Positions 12,476-24,608 of a stretch of DNA of 64,000 nucleotides are shown piece after piece (positions within the stretch are counted from its first letter, which is position 1; each line of letters opens with the position of its first letter). The stretch covers positions 1 to 64,000 of the forward strand of contig CASBWL010000422.1 in the NCBI GenBank assembly GCA_949130495.1, in the 5' to 3' direction. Source of the stretch: Sambucus nigra (lineage: Eukaryota; Streptophyta; Magnoliopsida; Dipsacales; Adoxaceae). Under the pieces are notes generated by a model, which ran no database searches, was not told the DNA's origin, and saw only the letters and a program-made list of their open reading frames with translations. Made by a program: the position numbers and the translations under genes.

Positions 12476-12582
12476 TGGTATCAAAGCGGGTTACGCTAAT
12501 TTATCGCGTGATCCTGATTTTTCAAGAATTTATTTATTTTAAAACAATTTGACTTCTCATGTCGTCAAATTGGTATCAGAGC
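12476..12582 (+). promoter_or_regulatory. Duplicated initiator-Met primer-binding site
   Basis: TGGTATCAAAGC at 12476-12487 follows the U5 end. A second, canonical TGGTATCAGAGC lies at 12571-12582. Each is followed by a near-identical gcgctaatttat-type stretch, so about 95 bp has been duplicated. This sequence is complementary to the 3' end of plant initiator tRNA-Met, the primer used by most Ty1/copia elements. Only the first copy is adjacent to the LTR. Confidence 0.85.
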
Positions 12583-12681
12583 AGGTTGCGCTAATTTATA
12601 GCGTATTTCTTTTTCCGCAAAATTGTGTGATATTGATTTTTTTTGAAAAATCAGTTTTGTGTTTATTCGCAGTTTTTTTCA

Positions 12682-13055
12682 ATGGAACCTTCATTCAATA
12701 TGATGCCTATTTTTTACGGGTCTAATTATACCTACTGGAAAGCTCGTATGAAATCTTGTTTAAAATCCATTGACGAGCGTGCTTGGTTGCTTTGTGAAAA
12801 TGGGTGGACATCTCCCACGGTCACCGTTGATAATACCACCTCTTTAAAACCCGTGTCAGCTTGGACTGAAGATGATTTTAAAATGTCTAATTTTAATTTT
12901 CGTAGTCTGAGTGCTATTTCGGGAGCCATCACTCCTGACGAGTTCCGCCGAATTATAACTTGCATCACGTCTAAAGAGGCATGTGATGTTTTAAAACTGA
13001 CACATGAGGGTACGAACGCGGTTAAAGAATCAAAGTTACAAAATTTGGACACCCA
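12682..13055 (+). pseudogene. Copia gag, N-terminal part (split by solo LTR)
   Basis: The likely start is the ATG at 12682 (MEPSFNMMPIFYGSNYTYWK), giving the FDGxNYxxWKxRM-type opening of plant copia Gag (UBN2/DUF4219 type). It continues through ERAWLLCENGW and SAWTEDDFK to VKESKLQNLDT, where the solo LTR at 13056 interrupts it. Gag forms the cytoplasmic particle that packages element RNA. The coding sequence resumes at 16528. A few leader codons upstream (from 12643) are in frame but are not needed. Confidence 0.85.
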
Positions 13056-16000
13056 TGTAATATCCCATGATTTTTATGACTTTTAAAATGGGTTATATTT
13101 TAAATTAATGGATTAATTGGATTTTATTATAAATTAATTCATTTGAGTTTTATCCGAATTGTGGATATTAAAATGTACGATTCTGTATATTACTTAAAGA
13201 TATTTAGGTAATATATGAATGTGATGATTATTGATATGGTTGTGTGATATTAATTCAGTAATTTGAATTTTTAGTCGGAGGCGGTATGGGACGTGTCGGG
13301 ACTAAATTATGAGATTAAATAAGAAACTTATTTTACATCAACCTTATAGTCATTTCGACAGCATCGATGCACCCGAAAGGGTTGAAATAGTCAGAAAAGT
13401 CTATTTGGATGTTGGTTTTGAGTCTCGGGTCATTTGGAAATGAAAAAACAACCTAAAAGGGCATTTTGGTCATTTTTACAAGGGCGATGAATAGTGATTT
13501 AGGATTTTGTATTATTATAAGTATTTGGAGATTAGTTGTACGTGGGTACATTCATCTCTTCTACACAAAGTTGAGAAGTCATCTTTTTAGAGAGAGTGAA
13601 AGGTTGCTTGGGAGAAGAAAAGCTTGCTTGGAAAGGAGGAGAACTAAGACCAAAGGTCACCACCACCAACCACCACCGGAAGTTGGCCGAATATAGGGAG
13701 AACCACCTGTGATATACAACCCTAAAGGATCAGATCTTCATTAGAGGCAAGTGTTTGATAATTTCAATCTAAGTTTGTATATTGTCCATGTTAGGATAGT
13801 TATAAAAATGAGATTTTTTTTTCATGTTTGGAAGATGAAAAGATAGAGTTGTAAATGGATTTCTGGAAACTGAAAATATATAGGAATCAAACTCATGTTG
13901 TAGGTAGATAGTAATCCACGAAATAATCATAAATCTATTGAAGAAATTCTGAGAATCAATGGTGTGTTCTTGAAGATATCATGTTTATAATTTTCTGGAA
14001 AAATAGGATGAATATATGCTTTTAATTCAATCTCTTGATGATTCTAGGATGTTTAGAGCATTAGAAATCATTCACATATGTTGATATATCATGTAGTAAG
14101 GTTTATAAGGAATTTGGGTAGTTAATATGAAGGTTTGAATGATCAAAAGTGATGAAAACAGTAGTAGAAGAAATGCAGAAAACTGGGTAGTTATCTGGGC
14201 GATCGATCGATCGACCCCCTGCCTTCGATCGATCGACCTCCCCAGAATTGTTGAAATTGTTTCTTTTTAATGATTGTTCTTATCCCAAACCTTTTGTATA
14301 TCTTTAGTGATTATTAATTTGATATAGTGGGACTTAGGAAGGTTCAGTAAGCCCTAGTTAAGAATCGAATTGATTTGATTGGGATTTAATTGATTAGAAT
14401 TATGATAATTAAATTGAAAGAAATTTCGGTTGCTAGATTCATGTGTTGGATTCAAATTTTTATGCATGAGGATTAAGGATAGGTCCAGTAGGGAAGATTT
14501 AATATAACACCTGGGTAGCCTTAGGGTTACAATTTGAACATCAAGGACTGAGTTTAAGCTCATTATTGATTGTGCAAGGACTGAATGTAGTACAAGCGCT
14601 TAGTGGTATGGCTCCTGGATAGAGATGGGAGTTCATACCACATTTGGTTGAAAGAGGGGATGAGGTTATCCCGATTGTGTATTTGAAGTTGACGGACCTC
14701 CATGACCGACAAAGTTAAGTAGTAGTGTATTGGAGGGGTTCCTTGTTTGGATTTCGCTTTGCGAGACGCTTCGCGCATGAACCTTAATGACGTCGGGAGT
14801 GGAGAGATGTTATAGGATGCGAGGATGTTGGTTTTGTTGATAAGTCATATAGTGTGAATGAAACACTGTAGACTATGAGCTATGTAATGATGGTATTTAA
14901 TCCTAGCTGATAGAAGATGTGTTTATAAGAGATTTGAAACTATCGGTTTTAACCCTAATTAAGGGAGAGTTTAATTCGTAGTAATTCGGGAGATAAGATG
15001 AGATGGACCAGTAGGATATTAGTGATTTCTTACTGAATAAATACATGAGGATAAACTTATTTGAACCTTGGGTAATGAGTGAGACTCTGAATTATAAAAT
15101 TAGAGAAGTAAAGTCATAATAATTTAATACGTAGGGTTTAAAGAGATATAATGCTACGTATGGGAATTATCTGAGGGTAGTGTGATTACCTTGTTGATAT
15201 TGTATTATAGGTAGATGATAATGCCTATTTGATTGATTGATAATTTATGTGTATGACATACCTAGCTTACTTGCTATCGATGGGGAGGTTTGCGCGTGAG
15301 GGCAATCATATCCTGATGAATCCATGGGATCTTTGATTTGTCGCTCAAGAACATAGGTCTATAAAAGACTTATCGAAGAGTTGATAAGTCTGCTGACTAT
15401 GGGAACGTAGGTATGTGCGTGGCCCGTGGGTATGAGAACTATGTACGCCTCCAAATGTTTGTGTTGTTGTTTGTGGTTCGAGGAATCCTTACCGAACCTT
15501 TAGTCCCCTATTCGGCGACCAGCGATAATGGGACATGATAGCAAAGTAATACATTGCACCGCAGCTGTGTCTCGGGGTGCCATATTATATATGTGTATAT
15601 ATAATGAATTGTATGAATGTATATAGTGGTTAAATCATCTACTGTGTGATAATTGTAAATAACGGTGAATTGAGAAAAGAATTGAACTAAGTTAATGAAT
15701 GTTTATTCTTACAAATTTGAAAAGCTTAATTCGTAAAATGATTCATGTTAATGGGAAACGTATAAGAATGATTATACTACGTATGGTATGGGACATACGG
15801 GGTTATTATATGGGATAAAATCATATTATGGAAATTGGTGAAGAGGAATCATTAACTAGAAGGTTAATAGGAAACGTTAAGTGTGCACTCTAGATGAGAG
15901 GTGAGAATAGCAAGTGAGAGTTGGATACTAACATGTACATAATAAATGCTTTATTTCACTTGTTAAATACTTGTTGTTTTCAAAATCATTTTCACATCGG

Positions 16001-16527
16001 GCTCTGACCTATTTCCTTACATATTTTCTTTTCTATTGTACCTTCTATATCAAGTGTCCAGCAGAAGGGACGCTAACCTTAGAGGATTATGACGAGCTAT
16101 GGAGCTATGGAATATTGCTTAGACGCCTATCTTCATTTAATTCATGTCGCCCAAAGGAATTCAGTTATCTCTTTTCTATCTGAGTCATATACTCTTGTAT
16201 TCGTGTCATTTTAATACATTTACTATTGTTGGGATTACTGTATTGGATAATTATTTGGGAATGTTTATTCCAATTGTATTTAAATTCTTTTGTGTTATCT
16301 GTTGAGTTATTAGTGTTGTAGAATAATATGTGTTGTGTTACTTGTAAACTATAAAAAAATGGATTTTGTTGAATTAAAATTTGGAAAGTTTTTAACACCA
16401 GCTTAATTGGGTATTGGGTGAGTTGTAAGTGTTTTCGACAGTGATGCTAAGAATGAGCCAACTATATATTCTGTTTTAATTTGGTATGAGACTGGCCACC
16501 CGGTATTTAATTAGGAGGGCTGTTACA
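13056..16527 (+). mobile_element. Solo LTR, Tekay/Del-like gypsy, 3.47 kb
   Basis: It begins TGTAATATCCC and ends GGGCTGTTACA. The perfect TSD accca lies at 13051-13055 and 16528-16532, inside the copia gag codons, so the insertion point is exact. The 3' end (ggtatgagactggccacccg) matches the reverse complement of the left end of the LTR at 26110-29745, so they are one family. Internal landmarks are a leader with agagagtgaaagg (about 13590), GATCGATCGA palindromes (14201-14238) and the ttccttgtttggatttcgct module near 14740. All ORFs inside are chance frames. Confidence 0.9.
14201..14238. repeat. GATCGATCGA palindromes in LTR
   Basis: Two runs of the self-complementary GATC/TCGA repeat are separated by a CT-rich spacer. 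They occupy the same relative position as the palindromes in the other two LTRs of this family. Confidence 0.85.
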
Positions 16528-17541
16528 ACCCAATTTGAGACTATCACCATATCTGAGTCTAAATGCTTTGATAATTTTATGCACGTTGGTCCGACATTGT
16601 TAACACTTATTTTAATTTGGGTGAGGTGATTGATAACACGCGTGTCATTAAAAAGATTTTGAGATATCTTCCAAAACGCTTTATTCCTAAAGTGATTGTT
16701 TTGAACTCTTTGGAAAATTTGAAATCACTTAACTTGGAAGAACTTTTAGGAGATCTTCAAACCTATGAGATTGACATGTTTCACCAAACCATTAAGGCAA
16801 AGGATAGAGGCGTTGCTTTAAAGACTCATTTTAAGAAAAAGAAAGAAAAAGTTTGTGAGTCTGATTCTGAGGGAGACTTTGATGATTTGGCCTTATTTGT
16901 GAAAATTTTCAAAAAGTTTCTCAAAATTTCTAAAGAAAATTCTTCCAATAAAAAGAGATTTTTTGATAAAAATAAAAATAAAGGAAAGGCCAAAGAAAGA
17001 GGTGAGAGGGAAAAGAGAGAGTGAATCAGATGAGGAGTGTGAGGAGGAGTTTGAGAACGTGGCTTGCTTTGAATATGGGGGTAAGGGGCATAAGTCTTCT
17101 GAGTGTCCTACGTGGCTTAGAAAGAAAGAAAAGAATGTATCTATGCCCGCTACACTTAGTGATAGTAGTGAAGGTGAGGGTGATAAGACTAATGGTGAGA
17201 AGTTTATCGCTTTTTCAAGTCGTGTGAGCACACCATCTTTGTCCCACAATAGTGCACACGATTGCGATAATGATGATTTGAGTGCTTCAAGTGAGGGAGA
17301 ATGCAAGAGTGAATGTTGAGATGAAAGTGTTCTCCAAAAGGCGTTTAGAGATTTGTACACCGAGACCTTGAAAATAAAGAAGAATGATAGAGTTTTAGGT
17401 CGTTGGGTTTTAGATTTGGAGAGAAAGTTTGCACATTTAGGTGAGCAAGTTAAGTTTTTGGTCAATACTTCACAAGATTTGATGGAGGTTTTTCATAAGT
17501 TGTCACCACCTTTTGAAAACACCTCCGTACCTAACGATTGA
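16528..17541 (+). pseudogene. Copia gag, C-terminal part
   Basis: Gag resumes after the solo LTR with QFETITISESKCFDNF, then a one-base frameshift near 16573. An open frame (16617-17024) follows with ILRYLPKRFIPKVIVLNSLE and ELLGDLQTYEIDM, typical of the SIRE-like Gag core. A second frame change near 16970-17020 leads to an acidic stretch and a zinc knuckle CFEYGGKGHKSSECP. There the second Cys of the usual CX2CX4HX4C is Tyr. After a stop at 17317-17319, a coiled-coil-like tail (LDLERKFAHLGEQVKFL) is open to 17541. Protease, integrase and RT are absent downstream. Confidence 0.82.
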
Positions 17542-19180
17542 GGTTTAACTTGTTTACTAGCATAGGATGATTTTCATGATGCATTTTTTTTGCCTATTGC
17601 TAGTATATATCTTTTTTGTATAAATTTTTGTTTTTGAAATTTTTTGAAAAATACATAAAGATTTTATTTTGATAACATTTTTGAAAATCCAAAAAGAATT
17701 TTTGTATTTTGTTTGCACCGTTTATGGATCGACACCTAGGATGACCAAGTCACACTATCATTCCATATTTCTCATGTGACCATTTGATAGTGTTTTGAGA
17801 CAATATATCATGTCATCTTTATGCTTTATAATGTTTGGAGTCATTAAGATGTAATTAAGTGTTACTTCCTACATGTTTAACTCATGATTTCCTTTATTGC
17901 ACACATGCACGGATTTGTTTGATTATTGGGCTTGTCTTATCACATGTTGGTTGTGTGTTTTCACTTCAATCATGTCCTTAAAACAAACTAGGTGTGATAA
18001 AACATGATAAGAAAGGTGTGCATGTAAGAACCGTTTGTGAGTTTGTGTGTTTTATTTGAAAACGGAGAAGGGCTACGAAAGGTTCATATGGCCTTTGCGA
18101 ATATTAAGCCACCGTTATAACGGACCTAAAAAATTGAGGAATTTTATTATCCGGGGTCCAAAGAGGTTAAAAGAGCCCGAAAAAATTTAAAGGCAATAAA
18201 AAGAAATACATGCCTAATATGGGCCAATTAGGATTTTGCACCAATTCTCCAAAGTTTGAGAATGTAGTTTAACACCTCTAAAAAGAAAATATATTTGAGG
18301 GAGTTTGGTTGGAGATTTTATAACAGGTTTGCACGTCCTTGAAAATCTTGAAAAATCGCTAAATAGTTTTAGACGTTATTGGTGTGGAAATCACTTTGCT
18401 TTGATTTGTTGATTTGCATAAGACGATGTCATCTAAATTCAACAATTTTTTATACCTAAGGATATTTTTTATGTTCATTCGTTAGGAGTTCATGTCTTCA
18501 TCGTGCGCATATGATTGATTGAGTTTATTTTCCTATTGAATGTGTTCACACCCGTACATTCCATTTCCATGACTGGGTTATTTGAGTTTATATCCATGGT
18601 GTGATTCTTAGTACCTTATTTTTGTGTAATTTTTTTTTAAAATATTCAAAAATATAAAATTCTTTTGTGACATTTACCATATTCTTTGTTGTATATTTTG
18701 GGTAAAAAAATTATTAAAAAAAAGGAAATTTTTTTGAAAAAAATTCAAAAAATTGAAGATTTTTTTTTTGTGACATTTTCCATATTTATGTTTCTCATAT
18801 TTTTCTATTTTGGGACATCATAAAAAGAGGGAGAATGAATTATGGGGGAGAAGTTATGTTGATTTATCAATGATTTGCTTACGCTTAAATGATCTTTGAT
18901 TTTTTCATATCATTATAAATCAAACAGTTACGTGTCACGGGTATTTGCTTTATCTCATGTGTGTAGGTACAAAGTTGATATCTATTGGATTGCACACCCT
19001 GATGAGAAAAGCTTTAGGAGTTTCTGAAGTGTTGAAGATTTGAAGGTGTTGAAGTTTCATTGAAGACATGTCATTTAGTATTCTCAGTTCAAGGGTTTAA
19101 TGGGGATATTATCTTATATATCATTTATTTTTGGGAGATTGCATAATTCGGATTTTTTTATGTATGTACCGGCATAGACA
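17542..19180 (+). other. Non-coding 3' region of the gag-only copia
   Basis: This 1.6 kb is AT-rich without long ORFs. It contains poly-T/poly-A runs (18600-18770) and connects gag directly to the polypurine tract. In an autonomous SIRE-like element, pol and sometimes an env-like ORF would lie here, so a large internal deletion or a gag-only derivative is inferred. Confidence 0.55.
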
Positions 19181-19192
19181 TAGGGGGAGATT
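19180..19192 (+). promoter_or_regulatory. Polypurine tract of copia element
   Basis: atagggggagatt lies immediately before the U3 start TGTAAGGACA, the standard plus-strand priming site of LTR retrotransposons. Confidence 0.8.
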
Positions 19193-20436
19193 TGTAAGGA
19201 CATAATTTTATAAATGTCCGGGTTAGAATCTAGGAATTTTCTATTTTCCCTAGATCACAGTTTGTATGTATGATACCGCTACATTCGGCACGTCATCACG
19301 ATCATCCACGACGGACTTTATCCGAATCCATGCATCCATCATCTTCACACGTGCATCATTACTACTTGATACGTACTGCTCAACCGTTTACCATAACTCC
19401 ACGACGCACTATCTGTAAAATGATTAATTGGAGTTGTTTATATTTGCATAAATATTTGGAAATTTTTTAGAAAATATTTTTTTGAAGTCTGAAATTATTT
19501 TTTATAAAATGCAATTTTTTTTCTAAGCTGAAACAGACTTTTTTTGAAAAGCGTGCTCGCTCAAACGATATAGCCTATCGTTCGCGCAAGATCAGCATGT
19601 CGCGTGATCTCGTTCGAACGACGTCGTCGACCTCGATTTTTGTGCCAAATGCTGTCACCACTTCTTAGTGGTCAAAACACTTTTGCAACATGCTGAGCAA
19701 AAACCGGCCCTTATTCTGCCATCTTTTGATAAAATTGTTTTTTAGGGTATTTTCCTTCCTTATAAAAGGAAACTCTCTCCCATTTATTCAATGCATTTAT
19801 TCAATGGGAGAGAGTTTCCTTTTATTAGGAAGAAAAATACCTTAAAAAACAATTTTATCAAAAGATGGCAGAATAAGGGCCGATTTTTGCTCAGCTTGTT
19901 GCAAAAGTGTTTTGACCACAAAGAAGTGGTGACAGCATTTAACACAGAAATCGAGGTCGACGGCGTCGTTCGAACGAGATCAGACGTCGCTCGAACAAAG
20001 ACAGTTGTCATTTGAACGAGATCGTGCGACATGTTGATCTCGCGCGAACGACGGGCTATGTCGTTTGAGCGAGCACGCTTTTCAAAAAAAGTCCGTTTCA
20101 GCTTAGAAAAAATTCTGCATTTTATAAAAAATAATTTCAGACTTCAAAAAAAAAATTTCTAAAAAAATCCCAAATATTTATGCAAATATAAACAACTCCA
20201 ATTAATCATTTTACAGATAGTGCGTCGTGGAGTTGTGGGAAGCGGTTGAGCAGTACGTATCATGTAGCAATGATGCACGTGTGAAGATGATGGATGCATG
20301 AATTCAGATAAAGGCCGTCGTGGATGATCGTGATGACGTGCCGAATGTAGCGGTATCAGACATACAAACTGTGATCTAGAAAAAATAGAAAATTCCTAGA
20401 TTCTACCCCAGATATTTATAAAATTATGTCCTTACA
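19193..20436. repeat. Large inverted repeat of copia U3
   Basis: The + arm (19193-19788) and - arm (19800-20436) are roughly 90 percent identical and meet around an atgcat centre just after the TATA box. The right arm has extra palindrome units (gatcagacgtcgctcgaac...). This suggests the two arms came from different LTR copies of the same element. Confidence 0.9.
19761..19769 (+). promoter_or_regulatory. Likely LTR TATA box
   Basis: tataaaagg lies about 30 bp before the palindrome centre. The U3-U3 junction therefore falls near the expected transcription start, the U3/R boundary. Confidence 0.6.
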
Positions 20437-20441
20437 CTCCC

Positions 20442-21880
20442 AGATGCAACAAACATTTATACCGACGAACCCAATGCAACCTACTGGTACTCTCTTTCTC
20501 TCTTAGACAATCTCTTTCTCTTCGGGATCACATATTTTGTGTATATTTTTTTAATTTGTATTTAGTGGGAGAGAACAAAAAATATTTAAAGATAAATAGA
20601 TTTTTTGAGATTTACATAGAAATTGTATATTTAGCTCGGTCTTTATATTCTAAATTTCAGAGGAGGGTTTTCACCATATTTGTTTGGGGGGTGATGATAT
20701 TTATTAATCACTGTTTCTTTCACAGTTGTGGAACAATTTGTAGAATTATTATTTTTTTTTTGGCATTGTGACCGACATTTTTACGAGGTATAATGTCCCT
20801 CTCCTTTTACTCATCGCTTAGTGATTTTGATTCTTTATTTTCGTGACTTCCATATCCTCCTACTATTGGTGTTTAAGATAAGAGTAAATACTGAGAAAGT
20901 TATACTCTATCATTGTTTTACTTAATATTTAGTTAAAGATTAGTTTTCTTTAGATGAAGGATTTTGTTGGTTCAAAATCAAATTTGAGCATATATTTTAT
21001 TTATACATTTAAATAAAATATATGTTTTCCGGTGAGTATTGTGAATAAATTGTTTAAAATAGACTTATTAGTTGGGTGAGAGGTAAAATGTTAAAGAAAA
21101 GAGGAAAAGTTATTTTAATCTTTTAGTTGTATTATTATGTGATTGATTTTAGCAGATCTTTTGTTGTGATTTGCAAAAGTGGAAATGCTCCTTCATTGTT
21201 GCAAAAATGGCATAATGTGTTATCTACTATTGAATTGAATGACTTTAGGAATTCATGAAGATGACGCCTTATATTCATACAGTCTATGTGTACTTAACTG
21301 TAGTTATTGGCTCTATTTTGAAGTTATTTTTATATGCTTTGAAATCCATAGTTTTGCATTCACGGTTTTGTGAATGTTTTGAAATTTTTATCTTTTCCAT
21401 AGTATTTTTAGGAGTTAATGGTAAAATCATGTAGGAACATGTTGGGACATGTTATTAGTCATAGATATGAATGTCATCATTTACTATTGAAATGATATAC
21501 TAAATAAGTTGTTAAAGCATCACAAGCGTGGATGTATGTTTTTAGGAAAATGAATTTGAAAGCAGGGCTTCAATTTGTTGAATTTTGTATATACTTTATT
21601 TGTGTATGTGAGAACAATTAGAGATAATAGTTGAATTTTGTTGTACGAAACTTAATTATTTAGTTACAGGAAATCATTTACCATATCTATGTGCCTACTA
21701 ATAAGATTGATATTGTGTACCAAATCTGTCACCATGCTGAAATGAATGAGTTTTAAAGCATGATAATAAATGAACTACAATGGTTGTAAGTCATAATTCT
21801 TTGTAATAAATGTTCAGGTTTAATTTAGTTATGTTTTAATTTATACTCTGTTCAGTTGTTTTAATTTAATTCTCTTTATG
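20442..21880. other. AT-rich gap between copia and Tat elements
   Basis: About 1.4 kb of non-coding sequence. Removing both insertions joins 12267 to 20442 and 21885 to 50504, so this is old flanking DNA. The short phrase agATGCAACAAACATTTATACC at 20442 could be an exon start after an intron, but nothing recognisable follows. Confidence 0.4.
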
Positions 21881-21885
21881 GTTTT

Positions 21886-22324
21886 TGTAGGGACCCATTT
21901 ATTATGATCCATGAAAGTAGCCGAGCAAGCCCAAACTACCTGTAGGATGGCCCGACCCAAATTAGATGATTAAACACCACATGTGTATTTAATATGAAGC
22001 ACTCCTGGAAATACTAAAATCAGTCACCAATAATCTCGGCTGAGATATTCAAGGGAAACTTGATATATCTAAATGTGTTGTTTGAGTTCCCAATGCAACT
22101 CAAACTCTATTCTTTATATGCCTATAAATTGTACACCCTGACTTGGGGCAAAGGGATGTAACCTGAGACATTGAGAGGCACTAATAACAAAAACAGTAAC
22201 CTCTACATGGACGTAGCCAATTTTCTGAACCATGTACATCGTTGTTATGTGTGTGATTATTTACTTTCTGCACTTTGTAATTGATTTCGTAGGCCTCTTC
22301 GTTGTGATATTTTCTGTACTCACA
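21886..22324 (+). repeat. 5' LTR of Tat gypsy
   Basis: It starts tgtagggacccatttatt and ends ctgtactcaca. It matches the 3' LTR at 50060 over its whole 439-bp length with scattered substitutions. Confidence 0.92.
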
Positions 22325-22326
22325 AT

Positions 22327-22344
22327 TGGCACCGTTTGTGGGAA
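22327..22344 (+). promoter_or_regulatory. Primer-binding site of Tat gypsy
   Basis: tggcaccgtttgtgggaa begins two bases after the LTR end. It resembles the tRNA-type site TGGCGCCGT... used by many plant gypsy elements. The exact tRNA is not determined. Confidence 0.65.
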
Positions 22345-22651
22345 TCGATTTTTATTCTTACGAAAACACTCATTGACAAAAAGCCGTGATATATCACCTG
22401 CTCAGCAACGTTCCTCAAATTGGTGATATTCAAGAAAACTCAGTTCCCCCTAGGGTTAGTTCGGAGATTCTCCAGCAATAAAACCTAAGGTTCCACCAAG
22501 AAAGGCAACCCTCTGAAGAAAGCCAAGGGCCATTAGGTCTACACAGATATCTAGGATGGTTAACACTTACGAATCTACGCTTCGAGAATAAGAAGAGGCC
22601 ACACGCCTCCTACTAGAAGATAATGCTTGCCTTAAAAGGCGACTTAAAAGA

Positions 22652-23926
22652 ATGGAGAGAGATCTCCCAAGGAATATAAGGCAGCATTATGGCAGGACTC
22701 CTAGCCCTCAGGTGAGTGATACTCGCAGTCGAGGAAGGAGCCCGAGGCATAACCAAGATAGAATTAGACATGCCAGATCAGAGCATAGCCAATTAGAACG
22801 TGGCAAACTCGAGAGAAGCCACGACGATATTAGAACTTTGGTCCATAGAGAAATGGATCAACATCCAGCCCACCGAGGAATGAGATCGACTAGGGAGCTA
22901 GCCAGGAGATCTCTCAACACCCAGATGAAATATCATTTCTTAAGAGAACTTGAAGAGGAAGAGCCCCCAGAGAAATTCATAATTCCCAGATTTAAGACCT
23001 ACGATGGGAAGACTGATCCCATTGACCACGTCCGCCAGTATAGGCAGGCCATGACCCTTTGGAGCCATAACGACGCAATGATGTGTCAAATCTTTCCTTC
23101 TACCCTACACGATGTAGCACATAAATGGTTTTAAAATTTTCCACACTGATCGATCAGGAGCTTTCAATCCCTAGTGGAGCTTTTTACAGCTCGCTTCATA
23201 ACTATCAACTCCCATCCTAAGAGATTATATGCATTGCTTACAATGAACAAAAAACCATTAAAAAGTCTCCTCGACTACGCGAAGAGGTATTGGGAGATTT
23301 TCAATGAGGTCGAGGACTGCTTAGAGAAAGTTGTAGTTGCATCCTTCAAAATTGGTCTGCCGACCACGTCACTGTTTCACTAATCCCTAACTAAGAAGGA
23401 GGATAGCACCATCATTGACCTCATAGCCCATATTGAAAAATATGCCAAAGTCAAAGATATAGTCCATCTTAATGAAGGGGAAAACGGTCGGGGAAATATA
23501 AAGAAAGGAGCGGATAAGAGCGACACACCTAAAAAGGGAAATAAGAATGGGGGCAGGAATGACTCCAAGAATGAGAACAAGGTTGATCCCTTAAAAGCAT
23601 TCCAGGCTGTTAACACAGTCTTCCAGGAACCAATTTATAAAATCTTGAGTAAGATCAAGGACCAGACATATATCAAGTGTCCCCAAAAAATGGGTGGCGA
23701 CCCAATAAAGATAAATAATGCGTTATGATGCGCATTCCACAAAGAAGGAGGCCACAAGTCTGAACACCGAAAATCTTTGAAGTCACGCCTAGAGGAACTG
23801 GCCCAAGCTAGGCACCTCAACGAATATATCGAGAAGAAGGCGGATAAGTTCGCAACCAATGGTGACCAAAAACTAGACAACATTATCGATGATGACACAG
23901 AGCATGAATTCGATGTAATCCACTAA
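22652..23926 (+). pseudogene. Tat gypsy gag
   Basis: The frame from 22652 (MERDLPRNIRQHYG) has a basic Arg/Ser-rich start. The retrotransposon gag core follows (FKTYDGKTDPIDHVRQYRQA, then MMCQIFPSTLHDVAHKWF) before a stop at 23132. The core continues at 23174 with LFTARFITINSHPKRLYALL and after another stop at 23381. A degenerate finger CAFHKEGGHKSEHRKSLK lies near 23730; its final Cys is replaced. It would assemble the particle, but at least three in-frame stops break it. Confidence 0.85.
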
Positions 23927-24059
23927 GCCTCAGACCTTCAGCAAATTCAAGGAAACGATGTCCGGATGGAGCTAAAAAAAGTCATCGCGATCATGGAAGC
24001 ATTTTAGACTGATCTTGCTAAATCCCAGGCTGGCAAGCATCGACGACTAGAGGATGATG

Positions 24060-24608
24060 ACTACAATAAGTACATCGTCTTCACGGAAGAAGATTTAATG
24101 GGGGTGCAAACCCCCACCACGATGCATTGGTGATAACCCTCATGATAGCTAATTGAGATGTCGATAAGCTCCTCATTTATCAAGGAAGTTTGTCAGAGGT
24201 AATATGATTATAACTCTTCACAAACTGAAAATGAATATTGCCGACCTCAAAGAAGCCACCGTCCCATTGGTCGACTTTGCAGGGAGGATCATGATGACCC
24301 TAGGAAAGATAATCATGCCGGTCAGGGCGATAAATATCTCCAAATTAATTAATTTTCGATTGGTAGACATAGAGCCCCTGTATCATGCCATATTGGGCAG
24401 GGCCTGGCTTCACGTCATAAAGGCTGTACCATCCACTTACCATCAGAAGTTGAAATGCATTACTAACCAGGGCATGGTCGAGATTCGTGGAGACCAAGCA
24501 ACAACTAGAAAATGCTTCATCGCAGCCATTCTCCTAAAGAAAGAAAAGAATAAAGAAGTAAGGGATGCTGACAAAGAATTTAAGGAGCGAACTGTCCCCT
24601 CCAAATAG
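24060..24608 (+). pseudogene. Tat gypsy protease region
   Basis: Text after HDALVITLMIAN reads DKLLIYQGSLSEV where the active-site signature DTGS is expected: the catalytic Asp is Tyr and the Thr is Gln (24178-24189). The downstream part (24204-24608) is open and has the usual YHAILGRAWLHVIKAVPST motif of Tat-type elements. Aspartic protease would mature Gag-Pol; this copy cannot be active. Confidence 0.8.

Larger units (their letters stand above)
12273..20436 (+). mobile_element. Inside-out Ty1/copia (SIRE-like, gag only)
   Basis: The interior reads on the + strand: primer-binding site at 12476, gag, and a polypurine tract at 19180 followed by U3 from 19193. Both ends are inverted. 12273-12371 is the reverse complement of the U5 end (12376-12472, about 95 percent identical). 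19800-20436 is the reverse complement of U3 (19193-19788), with an extra stretch of about 45 bp. The unit starts TGAAAAGTCG, ends CCTTACA, and is flanked by a perfect TSD ctccc (12268-12272, 20437-20441). It therefore behaves as one integrated element whose middle is flipped relative to its ends. No pol is present. A 3.47-kb solo LTR interrupts gag. Confidence 0.82.

Noticed and set aside
16893..17465. 190-codon minus-strand frame
   Set aside because: Antisense shadow of the copia gag, which has a recognisable zinc knuckle on the + strand.
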